Both the position numbers and the translations under genes were made by a program. Source: Clostridium sp. JN-1 (GTDB taxonomy: Bacteria; Bacillota; Clostridia; Clostridiales; Clostridiaceae). From it: a stretch of 64,000 bases of DNA. Where the stretch lies: the NCBI RefSeq assembly GCF_003718715.1, contig NZ_CP033465.1:2728001-2792000 (forward strand). Reading direction: 5' to 3'. Below, piece after piece: positions 10,309-19,217 of the stretch (positions within the stretch are counted from its first letter, which is position 1; each line of letters begins with the position of its first letter). The notes below the pieces were generated by a model that did not search any database, was not told the DNA's origin, and saw nothing but the letters and a program-made list of their open reading frames with translations.

Positions 10309-10759
10309 TTTTATCACCTATTGCAAACATTATTTCAGCTTCTGCTGCTTTTTTATCATCAACATAAGCTGTACCCTTACCAAAACCTATTGGTCCCTTT
10401 ACTTTTGTAATTTCCACTTCTAATTTAAGTGTATCACCAGGTACCACTTGTTTCCTAAATCTAGCTTTGTTTATTCCTGCAAATAGAGGTATTTTCCCTT
10501 TAAATTCTTCTTCACTTAAAATAGCTACAGCACCAGCTTGAGCCATTGACTCTACTATAAGCACTCCTGGCATTACAGGCTTTTCCGGAAAATGTCCTTG
10601 AAAAAAATATTCATTTATAGTTACATTTTTATAAGCTATAACCTTTTTTCCAGGCTCCATATATTTTACTTTGTCAACAAGTAAAAAAGGATATCTATGT
10701 GGAAGTATTTTTTTTATCTCATTTATTCCTAAATCAACACAAAATTCCGAGTTATCCAT
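10301..10759 (-). CDS. fabZ: 3-hydroxyacyl-ACP dehydratase FabZ
   Basis: Dehydrates 3-hydroxyacyl-ACP to trans-2-enoyl-ACP. A 152-residue single hotdog fold with the catalytic motif [21 protein letters not shown] (His in [12 protein letters not shown] and Glu in LIVESMAQ). Starts after AAGGAGG. In the operon it lies between accB and accC, overlapping the latter by a few bases. Confidence 0.96.
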   Translation of the reverse strand: MDNSEFCVDLGINEIKKILPHRYPFLLVDKVKYMEPGKKVIAYKNVTINEYFFQGHFPEKPVMPGVLIVESMAQAGAVAILSEEEFKGKIPLFAGINKARFRKQVVPGDTLKLEVEITKVKGPIGFGKGTAYVDDKKAAEAEIMFAIGDKSV

Positions 10760-10810
10760 ATCATTTTGCCTCCTTACAAGTTTTTATCCATATGATTTAA
10801 GTAGTAAAAT

Positions 10811-11335
10811 CTATACTGTTTTTATTTTAAACATAGGCTGACCATACTCAACCATTTCAGCATTTTCAACTAATATCTCTGCTACTTCACCATCTACATC
10901 GCTTTGTATCTCATTCATAAGCTTCATTGCTTCTAATATACAAAGTGTATCTCCTTTTTTAACCTTGGATCCTACACTTACAAATGGCTCTTTATCTGGC
11001 CCAGATGAACTGTAGAAAGTTCCAACGATTGGTGCAGTTATTTCTTTTAAATTCTTATCTTCAACCTTATTTTCATTCTTTATTTCAGTTTCAATTTCAT
11101 TTTCTTTATCTTCTTTTTTTTCATCTACTGCTTCTTTTACACTTACAGTTTCACTTTTACTTTGATCTAAATTATGCTGTACTGGGACAGGTTGAGATTC
11201 TATTAATCCACTCTCTCCTTCTTTTTTCATAATTATAGAAACATCTTTCCAATTTACTTGTAGGTATCCAACTTTAGAATTATCAACTGCTTCGATTAAT
11301 TCCTCAACTGATTTAAAATCAACATTACTCAACAT
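10811..11335 (-). CDS. accB: biotin carboxyl carrier protein of acetyl-CoA carboxylase
   Basis: Carries biotin between AccC and AccAD. The C-terminal biotinyl domain (from ~residue 98) contains the EAMKLMNEI motif with Lys138 as the biotinylation site. An Ala/Pro-type linker is replaced by a long acidic/basic Lys-Glu-rich linker (residues ~60-97). The ATG overlaps the fabF stop codon (TAATG), showing translational coupling. A 10-base direct repeat (AACATTACTC read on +, 11321-11340) spans the start, so a second, out-of-frame-looking ATG is nearby; length and domain content support the listed start. Confidence 0.95.
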   Translation of the reverse strand: MLSNVDFKSVEELIEAVDNSKVGYLQVNWKDVSIIMKKEGESGLIESQPVPVQHNLDQSKSETVSVKEAVDEKKEDKENEIETEIKNENKVEDKNLKEITAPIVGTFYSSSGPDKEPFVSVGSKVKKGDTLCILEAMKLMNEIQSDVDGEVAEILVENAEMVEYGQPMFKIKTV

Positions 11336-12576
11336 TACTCACTCCACTTTTTTAATAAAATTACTGCATTATGTCCGCCAAATCCAAGAGAATCGGACAT
11401 AACATATTTAAGATCAGCTTTTCTGCCTTTATTTGGCACATAATCTAAGTCACAATCCTCATCTGGAACCTTGTAACCAATTGTTGGAGGTATAAAACCA
11501 TCAGTCAATGCCTTTACTGATATAACTCCTTCAATAGCTCCAGCTGCTCCAAGTAAATGTCCTACCATAGACTTAGTTGAACTTATAGGAATTTTTTTAG
11601 CTTCTTCTTCTCCAAACACTTTTTTAATAGCAACAGTTTCAAACTTATCATTTACCTGTGTGCCCGTTCCATGAGCATTTATGTATGAAACCTCACTAGC
11701 TTGTATCCCAGCTCCTTCAATAGCAATCTGCATAGCTCTTGCTGCGCCCTCACCATCTGGAGATGGAGATGTTATGTGGTAAGCATCACAAGTTGAACCA
11801 TATCCAACTACTTCAGCATAGATTTTAGCTCCTCTTTTTTTAGCATGTTCTAATGACTCCAATATAAGTATTCCGGAACCTTCTCCCATTATGAATCCAT
11901 TTCTTTCTTTATCAAAAGGAATTGATGCCCTTAAAGGATCTGTGCTTTTACTTAAAGCAGTTAAAGATGTAAATCCTGCTATAGATAATGGAGTAATTGA
12001 TGCTTCTGTACCTCCAGATATCATAACGTCTGCAAGATCATCTTTAATCATTCTAAATGCTTCTCCTATGCAGTTAGTTCCCGTTGCACATGCAGTAACT
12101 ATGTTAGTACATGGTCCTTTAGCTCCAAATCTTATGGCTATATTTCCTGCTGCCATATTGCCTATTATCATTGGTATAAATAGTGGATGAACTCTATTAG
12201 GTCCTCTTTCAATAAGTTTAACTTTTTCACTTTCTATGTTTCCTATTCCACCTATACCAGATCCAACTACAACTCCGAATCTTTCCTTATTTATTTTTTC
12301 CATATCAAAGTCAGCATCAGATACTGCTTGAGCAGCTGCTGCCAAAGCAAACTGACAAAACCTATCTAACCTCTTTGCTTCTTTTTTCTCCATATAGTCT
12401 TCGGGATTAAAATCCTTAACTTCTGCAGCTAATTTTGCCTTAAATTTTTCTGTATCGAAAGCTTTAATAAAGTCTATTCCACATACACCATTTTTTATAT
12501 TATTCCAAAATAATTCAACATTATTTCCAACTGGTGTTATTGCTCCTAAACCTGTAACAACAACTCTTCTTTTCAT
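11335..12576 (-). CDS. fabF: beta-ketoacyl-ACP synthase II
   Basis: Elongating condensing enzyme. Thiolase fold with the Cys-His-His triad: Cys163 in TACATG, His in [11 protein letters not shown] and His in [14 protein letters not shown]. An in-frame TTG at 12597 exists, but the ATG at 12574-12576 starts the standard sequence [17 protein letters not shown] (413 aa), so I use it. Follows fabG with a very short gap; accB overlaps its stop codon. Confidence 0.97.
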   Translation of the reverse strand: MKRRVVVTGLGAITPVGNNVELFWNNIKNGVCGIDFIKAFDTEKFKAKLAAEVKDFNPEDYMEKKEAKRLDRFCQFALAAAAQAVSDADFDMEKINKERFGVVVGSGIGGIGNIESEKVKLIERGPNRVHPLFIPMIIGNMAAGNIAIRFGAKGPCTNIVTACATGTNCIGEAFRMIKDDLADVMISGGTEASITPLSIAGFTSLTALSKSTDPLRASIPFDKERNGFIMGEGSGILILESLEHAKKRGAKIYAEVVGYGSTCDAYHITSPSPDGEGAARAMQIAIEGAGIQASEVSYINAHGTGTQVNDKFETVAIKKVFGEEEAKKIPISSTKSMVGHLLGAAGAIEGVISVKALTDGFIPPTIGYKVPDEDCDLDYVPNKGRKADLKYVMSDSLGFGGHNAVILLKKWSE

Positions 12577-12599
12577 TTTTTCACCAACCTTATACAAAA

Positions 12600-13346
12600 T
12601 TACATTACCATTCCACCATCTACATTTATCACATGTCCTGTAACATAGTCAGCTTGAGGTGATGCTAAAAAGCATACTACATTTGCTACATCCTCGGGAG
12701 TACCAAACCTCTTTAGCGGAATTGTACTCAATGTAGATTCTTTAAGTTTATCTGATAAGCCTTCTGTCATGCTCGTTTTAATAAATCCAGGTGCCACAGC
12801 ATTTACTGTAATTCCCCTTGATGCAAGTTCTCTTGCCACCGACTTTGTAATTCCTATTATTCCTGCTTTAGCAGCTGAATAATTGACTTGACCTGCGTTT
12901 CCAGCTATACCTACTACAGAAGATATATTTATAATTTTACCACTTCTTTGCCTAACCATTATAGGACTTACATGTCTTATACAATTAAAAGTACCTTTTA
13001 AGTTTACTTCTATTACCTTATCAAAGTCTTCCTCTTTCATTCTAAGTAATAATCCATCTTTTGTTATTCCTGCATTATTTACAAGTATATCAACTGACCC
13101 AAAAAATTTGTGAGTCTCATTTATAATATTCTTTGCATCTTCAAATACACTTACATCACCTTGGACTTTAAGTGCTTTTACACCTTTTTCTTCTATTTCT
13201 TTGATAAGCACATCTAGTTCATCACTATCTTTTCTATAATTAACTGCAACATTAGCGCCCATTTGAGCTAAGTCAAGACATATAGCCTTACCTATTCCCC
13301 TTGCTCCTCCTGTTACAATTGCCGTTTTCCCTTTTAATAATTCCAT
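12600..13346 (-). CDS. fabG: 3-oxoacyl-ACP reductase FabG
   Basis: NADPH-dependent reduction of 3-oxoacyl-ACP. Short-chain dehydrogenase with the cofactor loop TGGARGIGKA, NNAG motif, catalytic Ser in NISSVVG and YxxxK (YSAAK). The ATG at 13344-13346 is preceded by GGAGG at 5 nt spacing; the ATG at 13358 overlaps that GGAGG and is therefore unlikely. The product (248 aa) has the family's usual length. Between fabD and fabF in the operon. Confidence 0.97.
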   Translation of the reverse strand: MELLKGKTAIVTGGARGIGKAICLDLAQMGANVAVNYRKDSDELDVLIKEIEEKGVKALKVQGDVSVFEDAKNIINETHKFFGSVDILVNNAGITKDGLLLRMKEEDFDKVIEVNLKGTFNCIRHVSPIMVRQRSGKIINISSVVGIAGNAGQVNYSAAKAGIIGITKSVARELASRGITVNAVAPGFIKTSMTEGLSDKLKESTLSTIPLKRFGTPEDVANVVCFLASPQADYVTGHVINVDGGMVM

Positions 13347-13359
13347 TTTATCCTCCATT

Positions 13360-14292
13360 CTATTTGAGTTTTTCTACTGCACTTTTTAGCGATTCCAAGT
13401 CCTGTATATTTAAAATTGTAAGTTTTCTATCTACCCTCTTTACAAATCCACTTAGTGCCTTTCCAGGTCCAATTTCAACAAATTTGTCTGCACCCATATC
13501 TATCATATTTCTTATACTTTTTTCAAATAACACAGTACTCATAACCTGCTTTTTTAAATATGGCTTTACATCATCTTTGTTCTTTACAATTTCGCCAGTA
13601 ACATTTGTAATAACTGGAATTTCAAAATCCTTAAGGTTTATATTTTTAAGTTCCTTTTCAAGTTTATCTGCAGCAGGTTTCAACATAGAAGTATGAAATG
13701 GTCCGCTTACAGAAAGTTTTACTGCTTTATGTGCTCCACTTGACTTTGCTTCTTCACATGCTAAGTCAACTGCTTTCTTTTCTCCTGCAATTACTATTTG
13801 ACCTGGACAATTTAAATTAGCTATTTCAACTATACCAGAAGTTTCGCATCTTTTACATATTGTTCTTAAGCTTTCTTCATCCAACCCTATTATTGCAGCC
13901 ATAGCACCAATTCCAATTGGAACTGCTTCTTGCATATATCTTCCTCTTTTTTTAACCAATTGTACAGCTTGCGTAAAATCCAATACCCCACTTGCAACAA
14001 GTGCTGAATATTCTCCAAGACTTAATCCTGCTGTAACATCAGCCTTAATTCCACTTTCCTCTAGTGCTCTTAATACTGCTATACTCATAGTTAAAACTGC
14101 TGGTTGAGTATTTTCAGTACTATCCAATGACTCCTTAGGACCTTCAAAACACATTTTACTTAGTGGAAATCCTAAAGCTCTATCTGCCTCATCAAATATT
14201 TCTTTACAAACATCTATATTTTCATATAATTCCTTGCCCATGCCCACATACTGAGCTCCTTGACCAGGGAATAAAAAAGCTGTTTTACCCAT
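13360..14292 (-). CDS. fabD: malonyl-CoA:ACP transacylase
   Basis: Moves malonyl from CoA to acyl carrier protein. The 310-residue protein begins with FLFPGQGAQYVGMG and has the nucleophile Ser91 in the GLSLGEYSAL elbow, with the catalytic His in SGPFHTSML. Start after GGTGGGG. It sits between fabK and fabG. Its substrate ACP is not encoded in this operon (see findings). Confidence 0.97.
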   Translation of the reverse strand: MGKTAFLFPGQGAQYVGMGKELYENIDVCKEIFDEADRALGFPLSKMCFEGPKESLDSTENTQPAVLTMSIAVLRALEESGIKADVTAGLSLGEYSALVASGVLDFTQAVQLVKKRGRYMQEAVPIGIGAMAAIIGLDEESLRTICKRCETSGIVEIANLNCPGQIVIAGEKKAVDLACEEAKSSGAHKAVKLSVSGPFHTSMLKPAADKLEKELKNINLKDFEIPVITNVTGEIVKNKDDVKPYLKKQVMSTVLFEKSIRNMIDMGADKFVEIGPGKALSGFVKRVDRKLTILNIQDLESLKSAVEKLK

Positions 14293-14328
14293 AACTACCC
14301 CACCTATTTGTATTATATTTACATATTC

Positions 14329-15273
14329 TTATTTTTGTATCATATTTTCTACTCTGGTTAAGCTTGCTTCAAACTCAGAAAATATTTCTTTTACTATTTC
14401 ATCACAACTTTGTTCTTTATGAACAAGTCCTGCTATTTGTCCAGCCATAACAGATCCATTGTCAACATCGCCATCACGGGCAGCTCTTGAAAGTGCTCCT
14501 ACACCTAACTTTTCAAGTTCTTCTAAAGGTGCTCCTTGTTTTTCCAAAAGCTTAAATTGTCTAGCAAGTTTATTTCTAAGTACACGCACAGGATGACCTG
14601 TTCCAGTTCCTGTAACTTCAGTATCTATATCTTTAGCCCTTATTACTCTATCCTTATAATTTTGATGAACAGTACATTCATTTGCGACAAGGAATCTAGT
14701 ACCTAATTGTACTCCTTGAGCTCCAAGCATAAATGCTGCTGCTGCACCTCTTCCATCACCAATACCTCCGGCTGCAATTACAGGTATATCTACTGCATCA
14801 ACTACTTGAGGTACTAATGTCATTGTAGTCAATTCTCCTATATGTCCTCCTGACTCACATCCCTCTGCAATTACTGCGTCTACACCTGATCTTTGCATTC
14901 TCCTTGCTAAGGCAACTGAAGCAACTACCGGTATTACTTTTATACCACTTTTTTTCCACATATCTATGTACTTTCCAGGATTTCCTGCCCCTGTAGTAAC
15001 TACCTTTACTCCTTCTTCGCATGCCATCTTAGCAATAGTTTCAGCAGTTTCTGAAAGAAGCATTATGTTTACTCCAAATGGCTTATCTGTAAGCTCCTTT
15101 GTTTTTCTTATTTCTTTTCTAACCCAATCTACGGGTGCATTACCTGTTATAATGCCAAGTCCTCCTGCATTGGATACAGCTGCTGCTAAAGAACTATCTG
15201 CAATCCATGCCATTCCCCCTTGAATTATAGGATATTTTATACTTAACATCTCGGTAAATTTAGAACTAATCAT
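14329..15273 (-). CDS. fabK: enoyl-ACP reductase II (FMN-dependent)
   Basis: Final reduction step of each elongation cycle; FabK replaces FabI in many clostridia. TIM-barrel 2-nitropropane-dioxygenase fold: N-terminal YPIIQGGMAWIAD, phosphate-binding AEGCESGGHIGE and VIAAGGIGDGRG, and GAQGVQLGTRFLVANECTVH. Two ATGs lie six bases apart; the second (15271-15273) has GGAGG seven bases upstream and is chosen (314 aa). The FabH-FabK gap (99 bp) contains no gene. Confidence 0.93.
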   Translation of the reverse strand: MISSKFTEMLSIKYPIIQGGMAWIADSSLAAAVSNAGGLGIITGNAPVDWVRKEIRKTKELTDKPFGVNIMLLSETAETIAKMACEEGVKVVTTGAGNPGKYIDMWKKSGIKVIPVVASVALARRMQRSGVDAVIAEGCESGGHIGELTTMTLVPQVVDAVDIPVIAAGGIGDGRGAAAAFMLGAQGVQLGTRFLVANECTVHQNYKDRVIRAKDIDTEVTGTGTGHPVRVLRNKLARQFKLLEKQGAPLEELEKLGVGALSRAARDGDVDNGSVMAGQIAGLVHKEQSCDEIVKEIFSEFEASLTRVENMIQK

Positions 15274-15378
15274 AGTCATTCCTCCTATATTCTTGCAGTT
15301 TAATAATACTATCTATTATTCCACTAAATTTCCTTATTTTTTTATTATAAATCCATTTACATTTCATAGAGTATAGAC

Positions 15379-16356
15379 TTACCATTCAATTATCATTCCT
15401 CCGTATGTAAGTCCTCCTCCGAAACCTATAAGTAATATCTTATCTCCTGATTTTATCAATCGCTTCTTTACAATTTCATCCAGCGCTATTCCTATACTAG
15501 CAGCAGAAGTATTCCCATATCTATCTAAATTCAAATAAAATTTATCTCTATCGATGTTAAGTTCCTTAGCTGCAAAATCAATTATTCTGCAGTTAGCTTG
15601 ATGCGGAACTATATATTTTATATCATCGGCAGAACATCCTGCATCTTTTAGAAGCTTTTTAACTCCTTTTATTATACTTTTAACTCCAAATTTAAATATT
15701 TCTCTTCCATCCATAGTAGTTTTATGATTATCACTACTTTCAGCTTTTACATATAAATTTTCTACAGGTACACCTTTAGACATTAAAAAACGTCCTTTAC
15801 TTCCTACAGATCCACTATATGATGATAATATTTTATTTTTATCTGAAACTGTAACTAAAGCTGCTGCAGCACCATCTCCGAATAGTATACATGTGGTTCT
15901 ATCTGACCAATTTACAATTTTAGAAAGTGTTTCAGCTCCTATTACAAGTACTATCTTTGAATATCCTGTCCTTATAAATTGATAAGCAATATTTAAACCA
16001 TATACAAATCCTGAACATGCTGCAGATATATCAAAACAAGTTGCATTAACTGCACCTATTTTATCCTGCACTAAACATGATGTTGATGGGATAAAATTAT
16101 CCGGTGTAGCTGTAGCAACTATAATTAAATCTATATCTTCAGGTTTTATATTTGTGCCTTTCAAAGCATCCATAGCAGCCTTTGAAGCCATATTAGAAGT
16201 GTTTTCGCCTTCTGATATTCTTCTCTCTTTTATACCTGTTCTACTCTTTATCCACTCATCATTAGTATCGATAACACAAGATAAGTCATCATTGCTAACA
16301 ATTCTAGGAGGTACATAACTACCTGTACCTATTACTTTAACATTATTCATCATCAT
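15379..16356 (-). CDS. fabH: beta-ketoacyl-ACP synthase III
   Basis: Initiates fatty acid synthesis by condensing acetyl-CoA (or a branched or short-chain starter) with malonyl-ACP. The 325-residue protein has the triad Cys114 (ISAACSGFVYGL), His (VPHQANCRI) and Asn (YGNTSAAS). The start overlaps the end of the MarR gene by a few bases, so the two are translationally coupled; which of the three consecutive Met codons is used is unclear. Confidence 0.96.
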   Translation of the reverse strand: MMMNNVKVIGTGSYVPPRIVSNDDLSCVIDTNDEWIKSRTGIKERRISEGENTSNMASKAAMDALKGTNIKPEDIDLIIVATATPDNFIPSTSCLVQDKIGAVNATCFDISAACSGFVYGLNIAYQFIRTGYSKIVLVIGAETLSKIVNWSDRTTCILFGDGAAAALVTVSDKNKILSSYSGSVGSKGRFLMSKGVPVENLYVKAESSDNHKTTMDGREIFKFGVKSIIKGVKKLLKDAGCSADDIKYIVPHQANCRIIDFAAKELNIDRDKFYLNLDRYGNTSAASIGIALDEIVKKRLIKSGDKILLIGFGGGLTYGGMIIEW

Positions 16357-16831
16357 TCTCCTTTGAGTTATTTCTTAAATCATGCCTTAATTTAAAAAAT
16401 CGGTTTAACTTTTTCAAAGATTTAATTAGTATCTTTTTCTCTTCTTCTGTTATACCTTTTATGGTAGCATTTATCATATCCGAATGAAACTCTTGATGAA
16501 TTTTATAAGCTAACCTGCCTTTTTGAGTTAATTTTATATAAACTACCCTTCTATCTTTCTGACTTCTGTTTCGTTCTACATATCCTTTTTTTACTAAATG
16601 ATTTATAGATGTTGTTAATGTGCTAAGTGTTATATATAATTCAGATGCTACCTGCGTCATGCTTTTAGGTTTATTCATTCCTACGGCTTCAATCGTATGA
16701 ATTTCATTAACAGATAAATCTTTAAAAATCCCTGACTTAAGGGATTTTTGTTCTATTTCCAATATATCATTAAATGTATTAATTAAAAGTTCATTTAAAA
16801 TATGTATAGATTTGCTCAATTCATTCATCAC
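16343..16831 (-). CDS. fabT: MarR-family regulator, FabT-like
   Basis: A 162-residue winged-helix protein of the MarR family (LYITLSTLTTSINHLVKKGYVERNRSQKDRRVVYIKLTQKG). Its place inside the fab operon, directly before fabH, is that of FabT, the Gram-positive repressor of fatty acid synthesis that uses long-chain acyl-ACP as corepressor. A palindromic FabT-like box overlaps the operon promoter (17957-17981), so autoregulation is likely. Name and corepressor are by homology and context, not shown here. Confidence 0.85.
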   Translation of the reverse strand: MMNELSKSIHILNELLINTFNDILEIEQKSLKSGIFKDLSVNEIHTIEAVGMNKPKSMTQVASELYITLSTLTTSINHLVKKGYVERNRSQKDRRVVYIKLTQKGRLAYKIHQEFHSDMINATIKGITEEEKKILIKSLKKLNRFFKLRHDLRNNSKENDDE

Positions 16832-16846
16832 TCCTGAGTTAAAAGC

Positions 16847-17929
16847 CTAATTACAGTCTTCTAAACTCTTTTCAGCTTGTAATATTAACTCCTGCATCAA
16901 TTGCTTTACAGTAACAATCTTATCTATCTTATATGCAGAACTTCCAGTAAATATGAGTGCATTCTCAAGTTCACCTTTTACAGCATGTATTAAAGCTTTT
17001 GAAATACAATATGGAGTCTTTTTAGGATCGCACTTTTTTAGACAATTATAACACTTAGTAGGTGCCAATCTTTCTAACTCCATCTTACTTATAAACTTAT
17101 TTCTTATAGCTCTGCCAGGTAATCCTACAGGACTTTGTATTAAAGTTAAGTCTTCCTTTTTTGAATTAACATAGGCATTTTTAAAGTTTATATCTGCATC
17201 ACATTCATAAGTTGCCACAAATCTTGTAGCCATTTGAACTCCGGAGGCTCCAATCTTTAAAAATCTTGCAATGTCTTCTCCTGAATAAATACCACCTGCA
17301 GCTACAATGGGAATATTTTTATTATATTTTTCTTCAAATGTTTTCATTACATCTATAACTTCTTTTACTATATCTTCTAATTTAGTTTCATTTTTTAATA
17401 ATTGATCTTTACTAAATCCTAAATGTCCGCCTGCTTCTGGTCCTTCAACTACAACTAAATCAGGTAATTTAGAATGTTTTTTTATCCACTGCTTAGTAAT
17501 AATATTTGCTGCCTTTCCTGATGAGACAATAGGTGCTATCTTTATAGAACTGTTTTCAGTAAACTCTGGCAGCCTTAATGGAAGTCCAGCTCCAGATATT
17601 ATTATATCTACATTTTCTTCTACACATACTTTTACTAATTCTTCATAATCACTTATAGCAACCATTAGATTTACACCTAATACACCTTTTGGGCTTAAAT
17701 CTCTTGCTTTTCTTATTTCTTTTCTCAAAGCTCTCTTATTCGCTTCTGTAGTATTAGTTTCAAAATCTGGCTCTCTATAGCCAATTTGAACACCAGATAT
17801 TACACCAATACCACCCTCATTTGCTACGGCAGAGGATAGTTTATATCCAGATACTCCTACTCCCATGCCTCCTTGAATAATGGGTACTCGAGCTGTAATG
17901 TCTCCTATAACTAATGGAGGTAGTTTCAT
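16847..17929 (-). CDS. FabK-like / nitronate monooxygenase family flavoprotein
   Basis: First gene of the fab operon: a 360-residue FMN-binding TIM barrel related to FabK (VPIIQGGMGVGVSG, EGPEAGGHLGF, IVAAGGIYSGEDIARFLKIGASGVQMATRFV). It is ~45 residues longer than FabK and has a C-terminal four-Cys cluster, C-x2-C-x3-C-x7-C (TKCYNCLKKCDPKKTPYC), not found in FabK. The cluster could bind a metal or Fe-S centre. It may be a second enoyl reductase, a nitronate monooxygenase, or an oxidoreductase of unknown substrate. The leader carries the operon promoter and operator. Confidence 0.8.
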   Translation of the reverse strand: MKLPPLVIGDITARVPIIQGGMGVGVSGYKLSSAVANEGGIGVISGVQIGYREPDFETNTTEANKRALRKEIRKARDLSPKGVLGVNLMVAISDYEELVKVCVEENVDIIISGAGLPLRLPEFTENSSIKIAPIVSSGKAANIITKQWIKKHSKLPDLVVVEGPEAGGHLGFSKDQLLKNETKLEDIVKEVIDVMKTFEEKYNKNIPIVAAGGIYSGEDIARFLKIGASGVQMATRFVATYECDADINFKNAYVNSKKEDLTLIQSPVGLPGRAIRNKFISKMELERLAPTKCYNCLKKCDPKKTPYCISKALIHAVKGELENALIFTGSSAYKIDKIVTVKQLMQELILQAEKSLEDCN

Positions 17930-17956
17930 TTGATCGTCCCCTTTATGTAATTTTTA

Positions 17957-17981
17957 ATTATCAAATAGTTTGATAATCAAA
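17957..17981 (-). promoter_or_regulatory. FabT-type operator of the fab operon
   Basis: Two overlapping palindromes share one arm: ATTATCAAA-tag-TTTGATAAT (17957-17977) and TTTGAT-a-ATCAAA (17969-17981). The second matches the known FabT box pattern. Together they give three TTTGAT/ATCAAA half-sites immediately downstream of, and touching, the -10 element, a position that would block initiation. Confidence 0.75.
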
Positions 17982-18009
17982 GTATATATTAAAAATAAAT
18001 TAGTGTCAA
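17981..18009 (-). promoter_or_regulatory. sigma-A promoter of the fab operon
   Basis: On the minus strand TTGACA (18004-18009), 17-bp spacer and TATACT (17981-17986). No other clear promoter is seen inside the operon down to accA. Confidence 0.8.
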
Positions 18010-18233
18010 CGAAATACGCTGGGCAATATACTTCCCTATTTTAATTATAGCAGAATTACTAAACTTCAAATAGTTAATTTAAAATAAGTTTACCCACATT
18101 TTTATTATTTCTCAATTCAGTATAAATATAACATATCCTATTATATATCTACTTGCATTTTTGATTGTTATAAATTTTGTATTTTGTTATAATTACTTAT
18201 TAGTTATTAATAATTTCAAAGGTGGAATAACGT

Positions 18234-19217
18234 ATGAGTACTTTCGTATTTAAAAATAAAAATTTATACTATACTCCTTTAAGTAATGTTTTTATAGATA
18301 AATTTATGCCAAAAGCACGCGGTGAATTTGTAAAAGTATATATATTGGGTTTAAAATACTGCATTTCTGGAGAACTTGGTGTGAGTTCAGAAATTATAGC
18401 CACTAACTTACACTTGCTAGAAACAGATGTATTAAATGCCTGGAACTATTGGAATGATGAAAATGTAATTAGATTGATTCCTATAGACAACATGGGTAAT
18501 TATAATGTAGAATTTCTTGATTTAAATGAAATGCCTCAGGAAAAAGATCAAAATATAAACCTTTTAGAAGAATTAAATAAAAATTCTACAAAAGACATGC
18601 TTCAGGACATAGAAAAGCTGTTATCAAGACCACTCTCCTCTAAGGAAATGACTATGTACATAAGTTGGTTAAAAGATTTTAACTTTTCTCCAGAAATCAT
18701 TTTATTACTTATTCAATATTGTGCATCAAAAGGCAAAAATGATTATAGATATATAGAAAAAGTCGCAATTAGCTGGTATGATTCTAAAATTAAAACCATA
18801 GATGATGCTCAAAGCTTTATAAAGAGGAACGAAGATAGGTGGATTAAAATCAAGAAAGTATTAAACTACCTTGGTATAAAAGATGCAGCAATAATGAAAC
18901 CTCAAGAAGATATGTTAGATAAGTGGATAACTTCATTTAACTTTCCAGTCAATGTTATATGCAAAGCTTGTGAGATATGTTTTCAAAGAATTAATAAATC
19001 TGATTTTAAGTATATTGATGCAATTCTCTCAAATTGGTATAACGAAGGAATTAAAACATTAGAAGATGTCTATAAAAAAGATAAGAAGAAAGCTTTCATT
19101 AAAAATAATTCAAAATTTAAATCTACTAAGAATAATTCAGGTACTTTTAATAATTTTGAACAAAGGGACTATAATTTTAACGACTTAGAAAAAAAATTGC
19201 TAGGGTGGGATAAATAA
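18234..19217 (+). CDS. DnaD-domain replication initiation protein
   Basis: A 327-residue protein with a DnaD-type N-terminal winged-helix region (GEFVKVYILGLKYCISGELGVSSEIIATNLHLLETDVLNAWNYW) and two copies of the C-terminal DnaD/DnaB_2 helical module (residues ~120-185 and ~215-270, each ending in a W-Y-[DN]-x-[GK]-I-K-T motif). In Firmicutes DnaD/DnaB proteins help load the replicative helicase at oriC or at restart sites. The stop codon overlaps the start of the DnaC-like ATPase (TAATG), so the pair works together. Start after AAAGGTGG. Confidence 0.9.
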   Translation: MSTFVFKNKNLYYTPLSNVFIDKFMPKARGEFVKVYILGLKYCISGELGVSSEIIATNLHLLETDVLNAWNYWNDENVIRLIPIDNMGNYNVEFLDLNEMPQEKDQNINLLEELNKNSTKDMLQDIEKLLSRPLSSKEMTMYISWLKDFNFSPEIILLLIQYCASKGKNDYRYIEKVAISWYDSKIKTIDDAQSFIKRNEDRWIKIKKVLNYLGIKDAAIMKPQEDMLDKWITSFNFPVNVICKACEICFQRINKSDFKYIDAILSNWYNEGIKTLEDVYKKDKKKAFIKNNSKFKSTKNNSGTFNNFEQRDYNFNDLEKKLLGWDK

